This document shows, piece by piece, positions 51,109 through 60,328 of a stretch of 64,000 nucleotides of DNA. The notes under the pieces were generated by a model. The model saw only the letters and a program-made list of their open reading frames with translations, searched no databases and had not been told where the DNA came from. How positions within the stretch are numbered: the stretch's first letter is position 1; each line of letters opens with the position of its first letter. The translations under genes were made by a program, and so were the position numbers. Source of the stretch: Negativicutes bacterium (lineage in GTDB: Bacteria; Bacillota_C; Negativicutes; Sporomusales_B; JARLHX01); the NCBI GenBank assembly GCA_031292015.1, contig JARLHY010000139.1:1-64000 (forward strand), written 5' to 3'.

Positions 51109-52107
51109 GTGAATCCTGTTGTCAGTATTATCGTCCCGGTATATAAAACAGAGTCATATCTGCGAAAATGCCTTGACTCCATATTGAGGCAGACATTTAC
51201 CGATTACGAGCTGCTCTTGATTGACGACGGGTCCCCTGATGATTGTGGCTTGATTTGCGATGAATATGCGCAAAAGGATGCACGAATAAGGGTAATACAT
51301 CAGGAAAACGCGGGAGTGTCGGCGGCGAGAAATGTGGCGTTGGCCGAAGCACGCGGAGTATATGTCGGCTTTGTTGACAGCGATGATTGGATAGAAGATG
51401 ATATGTTTGCCACATTGTATGCATATATTCGGGAATTCGACGCTGATATAGCGATTTGCGGTTACTGGGAAATTGACGCAAACGGGCACAGCGTGGTAAA
51501 TGGTGATGATAAGATAACCGTTTACCCGCGTGAAGAGGCGCTAAGGGAGTTGCTGTTGGATCGAGACATGAGAAGTTTTCTCTGGAATAAGCTTTATAAA
51601 GCAGAATTGTTTGCCGGAATAAAATTCGGGCATAGAATTTTAAGTGATTATTTTATATTACACAAGGTGTTCGCCCGTGCCAACTCGATAATACAAGTAA
51701 ATGTGCCGAAATACCACTACCTCAAACGCTACAGCAGTCTTACCGGAAATATGAATCATATGGAAAGATATACTGCCGTTTGCGGCGCCAAGGAACGATT
51801 AATCTTTATCCAAGAGCAATTCCCGCAACTGGTGCCATATGCTTTGGTTGATCTGACAACAAAGGCTTTTGAAGCCTGGCGCAAATTAATCCAGGGCGAT
51901 ATAAACGAGAACAGGGCCCTTCTTGTAAGCGTTGAGAATGATTTGATGGAACATTTTTGGGATATCATGATTAATCCCCAAAATACCGCAAACCAGAAGG
52001 CGGCTGTGCTATATATAAAGCTCGTCAATAATCTGGCGATGCAAAAACTCATCTATGTGAAGCTATTAGCTGCGTTTGATCCCGAGTTGCGCACATTAAA
52101 AAACTAG
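51109..52107 (+). CDS. Family 2 glycosyltransferase
   Basis: A 332-residue GT-A enzyme: VSIIVPVYKTESYLRKCLDS, LLIDDGSPDD, HQENAGVSAARN and FVDSDDWIEDD (metal-binding DxD). GTG 51109 follows GAGGGGGATTTATT. The 130 bases before it show no promoter. Sugar specificity is unknown. Confidence 0.85.
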   Translation: MNPVVSIIVPVYKTESYLRKCLDSILRQTFTDYELLLIDDGSPDDCGLICDEYAQKDARIRVIHQENAGVSAARNVALAEARGVYVGFVDSDDWIEDDMFATLYAYIREFDADIAICGYWEIDANGHSVVNGDDKITVYPREEALRELLLDRDMRSFLWNKLYKAELFAGIKFGHRILSDYFILHKVFARANSIIQVNVPKYHYLKRYSSLTGNMNHMERYTAVCGAKERLIFIQEQFPQLVPYALVDLTTKAFEAWRKLIQGDINENRALLVSVENDLMEHFWDIMINPQNTANQKAAVLYIKLVNNLAMQKLIYVKLLAAFDPELRTLKN

Positions 52108-52213
52108 CCAAGTGACAACAGGATTTGCAATGTGTATAAAATTCGTCGCTGGCATGTAAAAGAACAACTCGATGAAGGATATGGGCTAGGTTTCATTGAC
52201 CGGAGGTTATTTC

Positions 52214-52822
52214 ATGCGAACCATGATTGTAAACGCATTATTGTATATTAATCTGCTGAGGACGTTTCCGGCGATTGTAGCATTTTATCAGTCTCCCGGC
52301 AGAGAATGTATAGAAAAAGATATTGCAGTATGGAAACGGCTGAATCGCATAGATGATATGTGCCAATGGAAGCAGCTATGTTGGCTCTTAACGTTTCGAT
52401 GTGAATTCAGAAACCTTTTTTACAAGAGAGTACAAAAGCACAGTTGGTTTTTCGCCAAAATGCTAACTATAGTGCTACCCCCTTTGGATAGCTTGTTTAT
52501 TGCAACAGAAGACATAGGCCCGGGGTTATATATTCAGCATGGATTCAGCACAATTATTGCCGCAAAAAGTCTGGGGGCAAATTGTTGGGTGAACCAGCAA
52601 GTGACGATCGGGTTTTCTAACAGTTACGATTCTCCGGTTATTGGCAACAATGTCCGTATAACCGCGGGAGCAGTCGTCATTGGCAAAGTAACCGTCGGGG
52701 ATAACGTCATGATTGGAGCAAATGCCACCGTAACAAAGGATGTTCCTCATGATTGTACGGTTGTTGGTAATCCGGCCTTTATTGTTAAAAGAGACGGTCA
52801 AAAGGTTAAAGAATATTTATAA
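52214..52822 (+). CDS. Serine-acetyltransferase-like left-handed beta-helix acyltransferase
   Basis: A 202-residue protein with a helical N-terminal part and a hexapeptide-repeat C-terminal half (IGPGLYIQHG, IGNNVRITAGAVVIG, VTVGDNVMIGANATV). It resembles CysE in the C-terminal half but, in this locus, more likely O-acetylates the polysaccharide. ATG 52214 follows GGAGGTTATTTC. Confidence 0.75.
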   Translation: MRTMIVNALLYINLLRTFPAIVAFYQSPGRECIEKDIAVWKRLNRIDDMCQWKQLCWLLTFRCEFRNLFYKRVQKHSWFFAKMLTIVLPPLDSLFIATEDIGPGLYIQHGFSTIIAAKSLGANCWVNQQVTIGFSNSYDSPVIGNNVRITAGAVVIGKVTVGDNVMIGANATVTKDVPHDCTVVGNPAFIVKRDGQKVKEYL

Positions 52823-52903
52823 GGTAAGTCGCGTCCGTTTCTGCCGGCGGATGTGAGGCAGCCGCTTTTCTCAATCCTTTAGATATAAAGAGGTTTTTGA
52901 CGT

Positions 52904-53500
52904 ATGGTGTTGAAACGTTGTTTTGATTTGCTTTTTACCAGTCTTGGGTTGATTGTGCTTGCACCACTTTTTTTATTGATTATGCTATGGATCAGATTTG
53001 ATTCAGCCGGTCCCGTTTTTTTTCGTCAGGAACGCGTAGGCCATAGAGGCGTTACCTTCCGGATTTACAAGTTTCGGACAATGGTTGTTGACGCGGAAAA
53101 ACTGGGCAGGCAAATTACGGTGGGTGAAGACCGGCGGGTTACACGAAGTGGAAGGTTCTTGCGCAAGTATAAGCTAGATGAACTCCCGCAACTGATCAAT
53201 GTAATGAGAGGTGAAATGAGTTTGGTGGGACCGCGTCCGGAAGTGCCGCGGTATGTTTCAGAATATCCCCCGGAAATAAAAGAGAAGGTTTTGTCGGTAT
53301 TGCCAGGAATCACAGATTATGCTTCTATTGAATACAAGGATGAAAATGAAGTATTGGCCAAGGCTGACGATCCGGAGAAGGCGTATGTTGAAGAAGTACT
53401 GCCGATTAAGCTGCGGTATTATGTAAGTTACGTTGACAACCGCAGTTTATGGCTGGACGTGTGTTTAATTTTCCGGACTTTTGCCGCGGTTATTCGCTAA
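52904..53500 (+). CDS. Undecaprenyl-phosphate sugar phosphotransferase (small PGT, PglC/WcaJ C-terminal type)
   Basis: A 198-residue monotopic phosphoglycosyltransferase: N-terminal re-entrant helix (about 9-28), KFRTMVVDAE, and DELPQLINVMRGEMSLVGPRPE. It transfers a sugar phosphate to undecaprenyl phosphate and so starts the repeat unit. No ribosome site better than AAGAGG precedes the ATG. Confidence 0.85.
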   Translation: MVLKRCFDLLFTSLGLIVLAPLFLLIMLWIRFDSAGPVFFRQERVGHRGVTFRIYKFRTMVVDAEKLGRQITVGEDRRVTRSGRFLRKYKLDELPQLINVMRGEMSLVGPRPEVPRYVSEYPPEIKEKVLSVLPGITDYASIEYKDENEVLAKADDPEKAYVEEVLPIKLRYYVSYVDNRSLWLDVCLIFRTFAAVIR

Positions 53501-53527
53501 AACGCACCTGGAAAGGAAGGTACAATT

Positions 53528-54121
53528 TTGATTCGCGATATGCAGTTGATGGATGTCAAAAAGGTGGCTCTTATTCACACCCAGAGTTTTCCCGGCTTCT
53601 TTCTGAGTTTTTTGGGGCCCGGTTTCTTAGAGGTGTACTATCGGGGCATATGTCGGGCGGAACATAGTATCCGTCTTGTGGCTGAAGATGATCAGGGCCA
53701 GATCATCGGCTTTGTTGTGGGGACGGCCAGTCCGCAGGGTTTTTATCAAAAATTATTGCGAAGGGATTGGTACAAATTTATCCTGGCATCACTGAATGCG
53801 GTTTTGCACCGCCCGGGTATAGTTATGCGCCTGATGCGGGCAGCCACCCATCCGAGCAAGCATCCGATTGATGAAGATATAGTGGGGCTTTTTTCGATAG
53901 GAGTTCATCTGGAGTGCCAAAGATCCGGAGTTGGCGGCAAGCTGTTGTCGGCATTTCTAGAAAAGGCAAGGCAGGCAAACTGCAAAAAGGTGTACCTTTC
54001 AACCGATGCCGTTGATAACGAAAAAGCGAATGAGTTCTACAAAAAGCATGGATTCGTTATAAAATGGCAGTTTAAAACACCTGAAGGCAGATTGATGAAC
54101 GAGTACTGGTTATCCTTATAA
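53528..54121 (+). CDS. GNAT-family N-acetyltransferase
   Basis: A 197-residue GNAT protein: LFSIGVHLECQRSGVGGKLLSAF carries the acetyl-CoA loop (RxGxG), followed by VDNEKANEFYKKHGF. TTG start 53528 after GGAAAGGAAGG. It may acetylate an amino sugar, perhaps the product of the aminotransferase at 35493 (inference). Confidence 0.75.
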   Translation: MIRDMQLMDVKKVALIHTQSFPGFFLSFLGPGFLEVYYRGICRAEHSIRLVAEDDQGQIIGFVVGTASPQGFYQKLLRRDWYKFILASLNAVLHRPGIVMRLMRAATHPSKHPIDEDIVGLFSIGVHLECQRSGVGGKLLSAFLEKARQANCKKVYLSTDAVDNEKANEFYKKHGFVIKWQFKTPEGRLMNEYWLSL

Positions 54122-54149
54122 GTGAAATTAAACAGAGGGCGAATGGATA

Positions 54150-55403
54150 ATGTTGAATAAACCGCTAAAAATCGCACTTATGTCGCCGATTTTCCCCCCT
54201 GAAATGTATACATCGGCCAGCATGTGTCAGGAGCTTGCGCAGGAACTGGTTAAACGCGGACATGACGTCACGGTATTTACCACGAATCCCAACAGGCCCC
54301 AGGGAGTCATTTATCCTGGTTATGAAAGAAAGTGGCGACAGGAGTCTTTTGAAAATGGCTATCGCTTGATTCGTACATGGTCCTGGTTTATCGGAGCAGG
54401 CCGGTCCGGATTTCAACGGATTATGGAAAGTCTGTCTTTTGGTGTGGTTGCCGGACTGCAGTTTGCGTTCGACAAACGCTTCGATGTTATGCTCCATATT
54501 TCGTGGCCCGCACTTTGCGCTTCTCTTTTGACTGCCGCAGCAAAGGCGAAAGGCGTTCCAAGCCTGTACTATATTCAGGATTTTCTGCCTGAACAAGCGG
54601 AAAATACCGGAATGATCAAACCGGGTGGCTTCCTATCCAGCATGCTTATGTTTTTTGACAGATTGGCTTGTCAGCATAGCGCCGGTATATTGGTTCTGTC
54701 GGATGGGTTTAAGGATCATGTCGTTACTACGCGTGGAACTGCCGGCGACAAAATCCTGGTTTCGCCAATTCATATCGACACCAATGAGATCTATCCCGTC
54801 GACCGGAATAATTACTGGCGGGCAAAACATGATATCGATGAAGAAACTAAAATCGTTTTGTATTCAGGTACGCTTGGGCATGTGAGTGGAATTACCATAT
54901 TAAAAGATGTGCTGCCCCTGATATCTGAGGATGAGAAAATATTATTCATTTGCATCGGTGAAGGTCCGTGCAAGGCTGACATCGAGATGCTGGTCGAGCA
55001 ATATCCGGGGAAGATTATGTGCCTTCCGTTTCAAGAGAAAGAAGATTATGTGTTTGCCATGGGGGCGTGTGATATAGCGCTGCTTACCATGGACCCGAAA
55101 TGCGGGGAAGGTTCAGTGCCGTCAAAGATGTACGCTTATATGGCGGCAGGACGGGCGGTTGTCTCGAACGCACCTGAGGGATCAGAAAACAGAAGACTGA
55201 TATTGTCTTCAAGGTGCGGGACGGTAGTTTCGCCGGATTCGCCTGAACAATTGGCTGAAGGAATATGCAAGATGCTGCGCGATCAGAACGCTCTGACGGA
55301 AATGGGCAGACATGGACGCAGTTATATCGAGGAACATTGCACGCCGACGAAAGCAGTAGACCGGCTGGAAAGCTTTTGGGCCGGATTGACTGGCAATCAT
55401 TAA
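54150..55403 (+). CDS. Family 4 glycosyltransferase (WbuB/PglH-like)
   Basis: A 417-residue GT-B enzyme: ALMSPIFPPEMYTSASMCQELA at the N-terminus (key residues P, E and S), VLYSGTLGHVSGI at the second domain, and GSVPSKMYAYMAAGRAVV. This C-terminal form is typical of WbuB-type fucosyl/L-sugar transferases; fucose is compatible with the gmd/fcl genes downstream. ATG 54150 follows GAGGGCGAATGGATA. Confidence 0.8.
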   Translation: MLNKPLKIALMSPIFPPEMYTSASMCQELAQELVKRGHDVTVFTTNPNRPQGVIYPGYERKWRQESFENGYRLIRTWSWFIGAGRSGFQRIMESLSFGVVAGLQFAFDKRFDVMLHISWPALCASLLTAAAKAKGVPSLYYIQDFLPEQAENTGMIKPGGFLSSMLMFFDRLACQHSAGILVLSDGFKDHVVTTRGTAGDKILVSPIHIDTNEIYPVDRNNYWRAKHDIDEETKIVLYSGTLGHVSGITILKDVLPLISEDEKILFICIGEGPCKADIEMLVEQYPGKIMCLPFQEKEDYVFAMGACDIALLTMDPKCGEGSVPSKMYAYMAAGRAVVSNAPEGSENRRLILSSRCGTVVSPDSPEQLAEGICKMLRDQNALTEMGRHGRSYIEEHCTPTKAVDRLESFWAGLTGNH

Positions 55404-55587
55404 TCGGTTCCCAATATATCCGATCTTCAAACAGAAAGGAACTGATCCAATCAATGGATCAGTATATAGATAGCCTTGGAATATTTTTTGAAGAGGCAAG
55501 AAAATGGAGTTTTGGGGGACCATGAATCTTCCCTTGGCCAAAGGGCCGGGATCGGTGTATTTAGGATAGAGGCATGCTAATGGCAGC

Positions 55588-56478
55588 GTGGAGGGATGCA
55601 GCATTTCTGTTTCAATTACTAAACTATATAAATTCTATCAATGGTTTATCGCATTTCGCAAAACGAAAGCGTTTGCTATTCCTTTCAATATGGAGGATTT
55701 CCAAATCATCAAACCTCCGGCAGGCCGTTTTTATGCCGATCCCTTTGTAATCGAAAAGGATGGAAAAAATTATATTTTCTTTGAGGATTATAAGATTACA
55801 AAAGGGAAGGGAGTTATCAGCTTCATAGAAATTGGGGATGCGGGTGTCTGCACCGAGCCGAAAGTGGTATTGGAAAAGAAGCATCATCTTGCTTATCCGT
55901 TTCTATTTCATTACGAGCACAAGATATATATGATCCCTGACACCGGTCATAACAACACCATCGAGTTATATGAGGCGGTAAATTTCCCTGACGAATGGCG
56001 CCTGATCAAAGTACTTATGGCCGGATTCAAGGCCGTTGACTCCACACTTTTGTTTCATAATGACAAAGTTTGGCTGTTCGCGAATGTTTTCGAAGCTGGA
56101 GATGACTACGGTAAGTTATGTGTTTTTTATGCTGATTCGATTTTTTCCGAATGGAAGCCTCACCGGAAAAATCCGGTGAACGCTGACCAACATAGCGCCA
56201 GGCCGGCAGGACATATCTTCCGACACGAAGGCAAACTCATACGACCGTCGCAAAAATGGGGCACACTATACGGACAGGCAATGGTTTTTAACGAAATCAT
56301 CGATTTGTCGGAAGACAATTACCAAGAGGTACAGCTGATGGAGGTAGGTCCTGAGTGGCTTGATAAAAATGAATGTTTCCATACCTATAACTTCAATGAA
56401 CAATTCGAGGTTATTGATGGTTTAGTTATTAAAAATGAGATTCTAAAATTGCCCAGATGGCTGGTAGCACATATCTGA
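55588..56478 (+). CDS. Five-bladed beta-propeller protein (GH43-like, GINT1 N-terminal-like)
   Basis: A 296-residue protein with ADPFVIEKDGKNYIFFEDY, YPFLFHYEHKIYMIPDTG and VDSTLLFHNDKVWLFANV: repeated blades of the GH43/62-like propeller also found at the N-terminus of plant glucosamine inositolphosphorylceramide transferases and of bacterial formyl- or glycosyltransferases. No catalytic domain is fused. The start is uncertain: GTG 55588 is used, but GGAGGG at 55590 lies after it and could serve a start a few codons later. Function unknown; a carbohydrate-binding or transferase role is likely. Confidence 0.65.
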   Translation: MEGCSISVSITKLYKFYQWFIAFRKTKAFAIPFNMEDFQIIKPPAGRFYADPFVIEKDGKNYIFFEDYKITKGKGVISFIEIGDAGVCTEPKVVLEKKHHLAYPFLFHYEHKIYMIPDTGHNNTIELYEAVNFPDEWRLIKVLMAGFKAVDSTLLFHNDKVWLFANVFEAGDDYGKLCVFYADSIFSEWKPHRKNPVNADQHSARPAGHIFRHEGKLIRPSQKWGTLYGQAMVFNEIIDLSEDNYQEVQLMEVGPEWLDKNECFHTYNFNEQFEVIDGLVIKNEILKLPRWLVAHI

Positions 56479-56614
56479 ATCAGGGAAGTTGCCGCCTGGA
56501 GGAGCTGCCTGAACATGGCTATCACAACAAACGCTGAAGCTTATGCCGCTTGCTGGTCAGATGCGGCGTCACCGCATACAAAGCTTTTGCCTACAGTATA
56601 TGAGGAGGATATCA

Positions 56615-57145
56615 ATGCTACCTGCAGCTCACATGGGGCTAACCGTTGCAATTGTTCGAATGTTTGAAACCCGCAGTAAATCGCGCTGGGTGGACTACCG
56701 GTTGCTGTTGGCGGCGTCGCTGATACCGGATATGTTGGACAAGCCGTTGGCGTATTTGCTGTTTAACCGCTCGATATATGATGAAGGCCGATCTTTTGGG
56801 CATTCAGTGGCCTTCCTGTTACTGCTTGGCGTCGCAGGGCTTATATATCGCCTGTGGCGGAAGGATTTCCTGTTGGCGACATTATTTCTCGGAACGGCGA
56901 TGCATGATATTCTGGACGCGATGTGGCGTCATCCGGGGATTTTCTTCTGGCCTCTATATGGGTGGAGTTTTCCCCCGCCTACTGGTGAGGCCTGGCAAGG
57001 GGCCATATATTTCGCGGGACTGCGTGTCTCGCAACTGCGTATGCTGGACACTCTGGGGGAACTGTTGCTGTTATATTTCTTCCTGAGGCTTGCTTTAAAT
57101 GACAAATTAACTGATTTTCTCAAAAGTGGCAGGCTCCGCTATTGA
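56615..57145 (+). CDS. Membrane-bound metal-dependent hydrolase-like protein (YdjM/DUF457-like)
   Basis: A 176-residue protein with three or four membrane helices and His/Asp-rich segments: AAHMGLTVAIVRMFE, SLIPDMLDKPL, FGHSVAF and GTAMHDILDAMWRHPG. This is the layout of YdjM-like membrane hydrolases of unknown substrate. The ATG at 56615 follows GAGGAGGATATCA. Confidence 0.65.
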   Translation: MLPAAHMGLTVAIVRMFETRSKSRWVDYRLLLAASLIPDMLDKPLAYLLFNRSIYDEGRSFGHSVAFLLLLGVAGLIYRLWRKDFLLATLFLGTAMHDILDAMWRHPGIFFWPLYGWSFPPPTGEAWQGAIYFAGLRVSQLRMLDTLGELLLLYFFLRLALNDKLTDFLKSGRLRY

Positions 57146-57246
57146 GAACCAACGACTTCGCCAAGACAGGAAAAGAACATGTCCCGTAGCAGGAAGTCGG
57201 ATTTTTGAAGTCTGTATCCAACAAAAGAACACAAAGGAGAATCTTC

Positions 57247-58335
57247 ATGACTAAAGTGGCGTTAATCACAGGTATAACAGGGCAAGATGGTGCGTATTTA
57301 GCAGAATTGCTATTGAAAAAAGGATATATCGTTCACGGCGTTAAGCGCAGAAGCTCGCTGTTCAATACGGACCGTATTGACCACTTATACCAAGATGTTC
57401 ATGAAGGTGACGTGAAGTTTTTCCTGCACTACGGCGACCTTACCGATTCAACCAATTTAATCCGCATCATTCAGCAGGTTCAGCCGGATGAAATCTATAA
57501 TCTCGCGGCCCAGAGCCATGTGCAGGTTTCGTTTGAGACTCCGGAATATACGGCTAATTCTGATGCGCTGGGAACGCTGAGGATTTTGGAAGCCATTCGC
57601 ATTCTGGGGTTGACGAAGAAAACCCGCTTCTACCAAGCATCAACAAGTGAATTGTATGGCAAAGTGCAGGAGATTCCGCAGAGTGAAACTACCCCTTTTT
57701 ATCCCCGTTCGCCTTATGCAGCAGCCAAAATTTACGGCTACTGGATTACGGTAAATTATCGGGAGGCATACGGGATGTACGCCTGTAATGGAATCTTGTT
57801 TAATCACGAATCTCCCGTTCGCGGTGAAACTTTTGTCACCCGTAAAATTACCAGAGCCGTGGCAAGCATCAGCTTGGGTTTACAGCAGCAATTATATCTG
57901 GGTAATTTGGATGCCAAGCGAGATTGGGGTTTTGCAGGAGATTATGTCGAAGCAATGTGGATGATGCTTCAGCAGGAAAAGCCGGATGATTTTGTCATCG
58001 CCACGGGACAAACCCATTCCGTACGCGAGTTTGTCGAACTGGCTTTTAAGGAAGTCGGAATAGACATCAAGTGGCAGGGCCAGGGAATTGATGAAGTGGG
58101 GATTAATGCTTCGACTTCCCAGGTAGTGGTAAAAATTGATCCAAGGTACTTCCGCCCGACAGAAGTGGAATTGCTGCTTGGTGATCCAACCAAGGCGAAA
58201 AAGGTGCTTGGCTGGCAACCGAAAACGACGCTGGCTGAACTTATTCGCATGATGGTCCGAGAGGATGTAGAGACCGCAGAACGGGATGTTTTATTAAAAA
58301 ATAACGGCTACAGGGTGCTTTCCTTTAATGAGTAA
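57247..58335 (+). CDS. gmd: GDP-mannose 4,6-dehydratase
   Basis: A 362-residue [22 protein letters not shown] at the N-terminus (residues 5-23), [13 protein letters not shown], and [12 protein letters not shown] with catalytic Tyr and Lys; [16 protein letters not shown] binds GDP-mannose. It makes GDP-4-keto-6-deoxymannose, the precursor of GDP-fucose. ATG follows AAAGGAGAATCTTC. Its partner fcl is next. Confidence 0.95.
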   Translation: MTKVALITGITGQDGAYLAELLLKKGYIVHGVKRRSSLFNTDRIDHLYQDVHEGDVKFFLHYGDLTDSTNLIRIIQQVQPDEIYNLAAQSHVQVSFETPEYTANSDALGTLRILEAIRILGLTKKTRFYQASTSELYGKVQEIPQSETTPFYPRSPYAAAKIYGYWITVNYREAYGMYACNGILFNHESPVRGETFVTRKITRAVASISLGLQQQLYLGNLDAKRDWGFAGDYVEAMWMMLQQEKPDDFVIATGQTHSVREFVELAFKEVGIDIKWQGQGIDEVGINASTSQVVVKIDPRYFRPTEVELLLGDPTKAKKVLGWQPKTTLAELIRMMVREDVETAERDVLLKNNGYRVLSFNE

Positions 58336-58383
58336 ACGCCTGAAATCACCGGAGGCCTGAAACTGGGTAACGGAGGGGTAAGG

Positions 58384-59313
58384 ATGGATAATCAAGCAAC
58401 AATTTATGTCGCAGGCAGCCGCGGCTTGGTAGGTTCGGCTATTGTCAGGAAACTGAAAGATCATGGCTACACGGACATTATCGAAAGGACAAGCAAGGAG
58501 CTTGACCTGCGAAACCAGGTAGCGGTTGATGATTTTTTTCGAAATACGCAGCCGGAATACGTTTTTCTGGCGGCCGCCAAGGTCGGCGGCATTTATGCCA
58601 ATAGTGTCTCTCCGGCGGAATTTATTTACGAGAACCTGATGATTGAAGCCAATATTATCAATGCCGCACACAAATATAAGGTCAATAAGCTAATGTTTTT
58701 GGGAAGCTCGTGTATCTACCCTAAGTACGCAATGCAACCGCTAAAAGAAGAGTATCTTCTTACAGGGGAACTGGAACCGACGAATCAGTGGTATGCTATT
58801 GCCAAAATTGCCGGTATCAAAATGTGCCAGGCCTATCGCCAGCAGTATGGGGACAATTTTATATCGGTGATGCCGACCAACCTTTATGGAATGAATGACA
58901 ATTTCGATCTGGAAAGTTCCCACGTACTTCCTGCGCTGATGCGGAAATTCCATGAGGCTGCGCAGGCTGGACAGCCGTCGGTTGAGGTATGGGGCAGCGG
59001 CAACCCGCGCCGCGAGTTTTTATATGTGGATGACCTTGCGGATGCTTGTCATTTTTTGATGCAGGAATACGACGATGGCGAAATTATAAATATAGGTACC
59101 GGAACAGATGTTACGATTGCTGAGCTTGCAAGTAAAATGGCTCATGCAACAGGATTTAAAGGTTCGGTCGTTTATGATCCGACCAAACCGGATGGTACGC
59201 CGGTAAAACTTTTGGATGTGAGCAAGCTTAATAAGCTTGGGTGGCAAGCGCAAACGTCGTTAGATGACGGAATTATGAAAACCTATCAGTGGTTTTCACA
59301 AAAGTTCGGTTAA
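58384..59313 (+). CDS. fcl: GDP-L-fucose synthase
   Basis: A 309-residue epimerase-reductase: YVAGSRGLVGSAIVRKL at the N-terminus, FLGSSCIYPK, and QWYAIAKIAGIKMC (catalytic Tyr and Lys). It converts the gmd product to GDP-L-fucose. GGAGGGGTAAGG precedes the ATG. It indicates fucose in the polysaccharide. Confidence 0.95.
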   Translation: MDNQATIYVAGSRGLVGSAIVRKLKDHGYTDIIERTSKELDLRNQVAVDDFFRNTQPEYVFLAAAKVGGIYANSVSPAEFIYENLMIEANIINAAHKYKVNKLMFLGSSCIYPKYAMQPLKEEYLLTGELEPTNQWYAIAKIAGIKMCQAYRQQYGDNFISVMPTNLYGMNDNFDLESSHVLPALMRKFHEAAQAGQPSVEVWGSGNPRREFLYVDDLADACHFLMQEYDDGEIINIGTGTDVTIAELASKMAHATGFKGSVVYDPTKPDGTPVKLLDVSKLNKLGWQAQTSLDDGIMKTYQWFSQKFG

Positions 59314-59404
59314 ACACGGTGTTCTACCGGGACCTTTTTAGTACTGCTGCCTACTGCGAGAGAATGTCATTACTGCATGTTTAATGATATGTGGAGGAGA
59401 CTCG

Positions 59405-60283
59405 ATGGATACAAAAATCTGGTCTGATTTCTTTAGAGCTATTGGTCATAAGGTTTTTTCGTCCCAGTCTTCGGATTGGTATGAGGTGCAGAAGGGCATG
59501 TTATTTTCCATACCCTATCATCATTTGATTGATCCGTCGAAGGATGAACTTGACGATTTATTGGAGCGCAGTGGGGCAATAGCATTACGATATCCGACAC
59601 ATACAACAGGCTTTGGCTTTGACAGTACATTGGCCATGTGTGATGCCAGAGGCTATTCGCTGGACACCTTGAATCGCAAAGTAAGGAATCGAGTGAAAAA
59701 AGGCGCCGCAAATTTCGATGTTCGGCAGTTTGATATCACAGAACTCAAAATGGAAGCATTGGCCTTGAACAAGATCACCTGCGCACGGCAGAACAGAAAT
59801 GACCCCAAGACAAACATCAATTACTGGACGCGGTTGTGCGAGTCGGTAAAAAGTGCGGGAGTTATTGCGGTAGGAGCTTTTGCCCAAGAGCGGTTGGGCG
59901 CGTATGCGTTAGTCATTGAGACACCGCCTACCGTCGAAATCATATTGCAGTGTTCTGATACTGAGTTACTGGATCTGTGCCCCAATAATATCTTGACTTA
60001 TGAAATAACAAGGAAGTATCTGGAAGACCCGGCATCCCAGATGGTAGTCAGCTATGGTTTGGGATCGCTTGAGGAAACTGATTCGCTGGATCATTTTAAA
60101 ATTGGGATGGGATATAGGCTCGATGCAATTAAACAGTGTATCTATTTCAGAAAAAAAATAGGTTGGATCGTAAATACCCCGTTGTTGTCCTTCATCGAAT
60201 CAATTACTAAGATAGGACTTCACCGAAATTATTACCTGCGTAAAGGTTCGTGTATTATACGCCGCTATCTGTCACAGTACTGA
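59405..60283 (+). CDS. GNAT/FemAB-like protein of the polysaccharide cluster
   Basis: A 292-residue soluble protein. The middle and end (VIAVGAFAQERLGAYALVIE, ILTYEITRKYLED, SYGLGSLEETDSLDHFKIGMGYR) resemble the acyltransferase fold of FemAB/GNAT proteins used in polysaccharide and peptidoglycan loci. I cannot name a substrate. The ATG has GGAGGAGACTCG before it. Confidence 0.6.
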   Translation: MDTKIWSDFFRAIGHKVFSSQSSDWYEVQKGMLFSIPYHHLIDPSKDELDDLLERSGAIALRYPTHTTGFGFDSTLAMCDARGYSLDTLNRKVRNRVKKGAANFDVRQFDITELKMEALALNKITCARQNRNDPKTNINYWTRLCESVKSAGVIAVGAFAQERLGAYALVIETPPTVEIILQCSDTELLDLCPNNILTYEITRKYLEDPASQMVVSYGLGSLEETDSLDHFKIGMGYRLDAIKQCIYFRKKIGWIVNTPLLSFIESITKIGLHRNYYLRKGSCIIRRYLSQY

Positions 60284-60328
60284 TTCCCGTTCCGGGTATT
60301 TTCTCCATCCCCATGGGAGGCAATGGTT

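Noticed and set aside
55404..55587. Possible gene remnant (ends SLGIFFEEARKWSFGG) after the WbuB-like gene
   Set aside because: The frame is only weakly protein-like, lacks a convincing start and matches no family I know; left unannotated.
56515..56670. 48-codon frame before the YdjM-like gene with a GGAGG site
   Set aside because: It overlaps the better supported gene and has no recognisable features.
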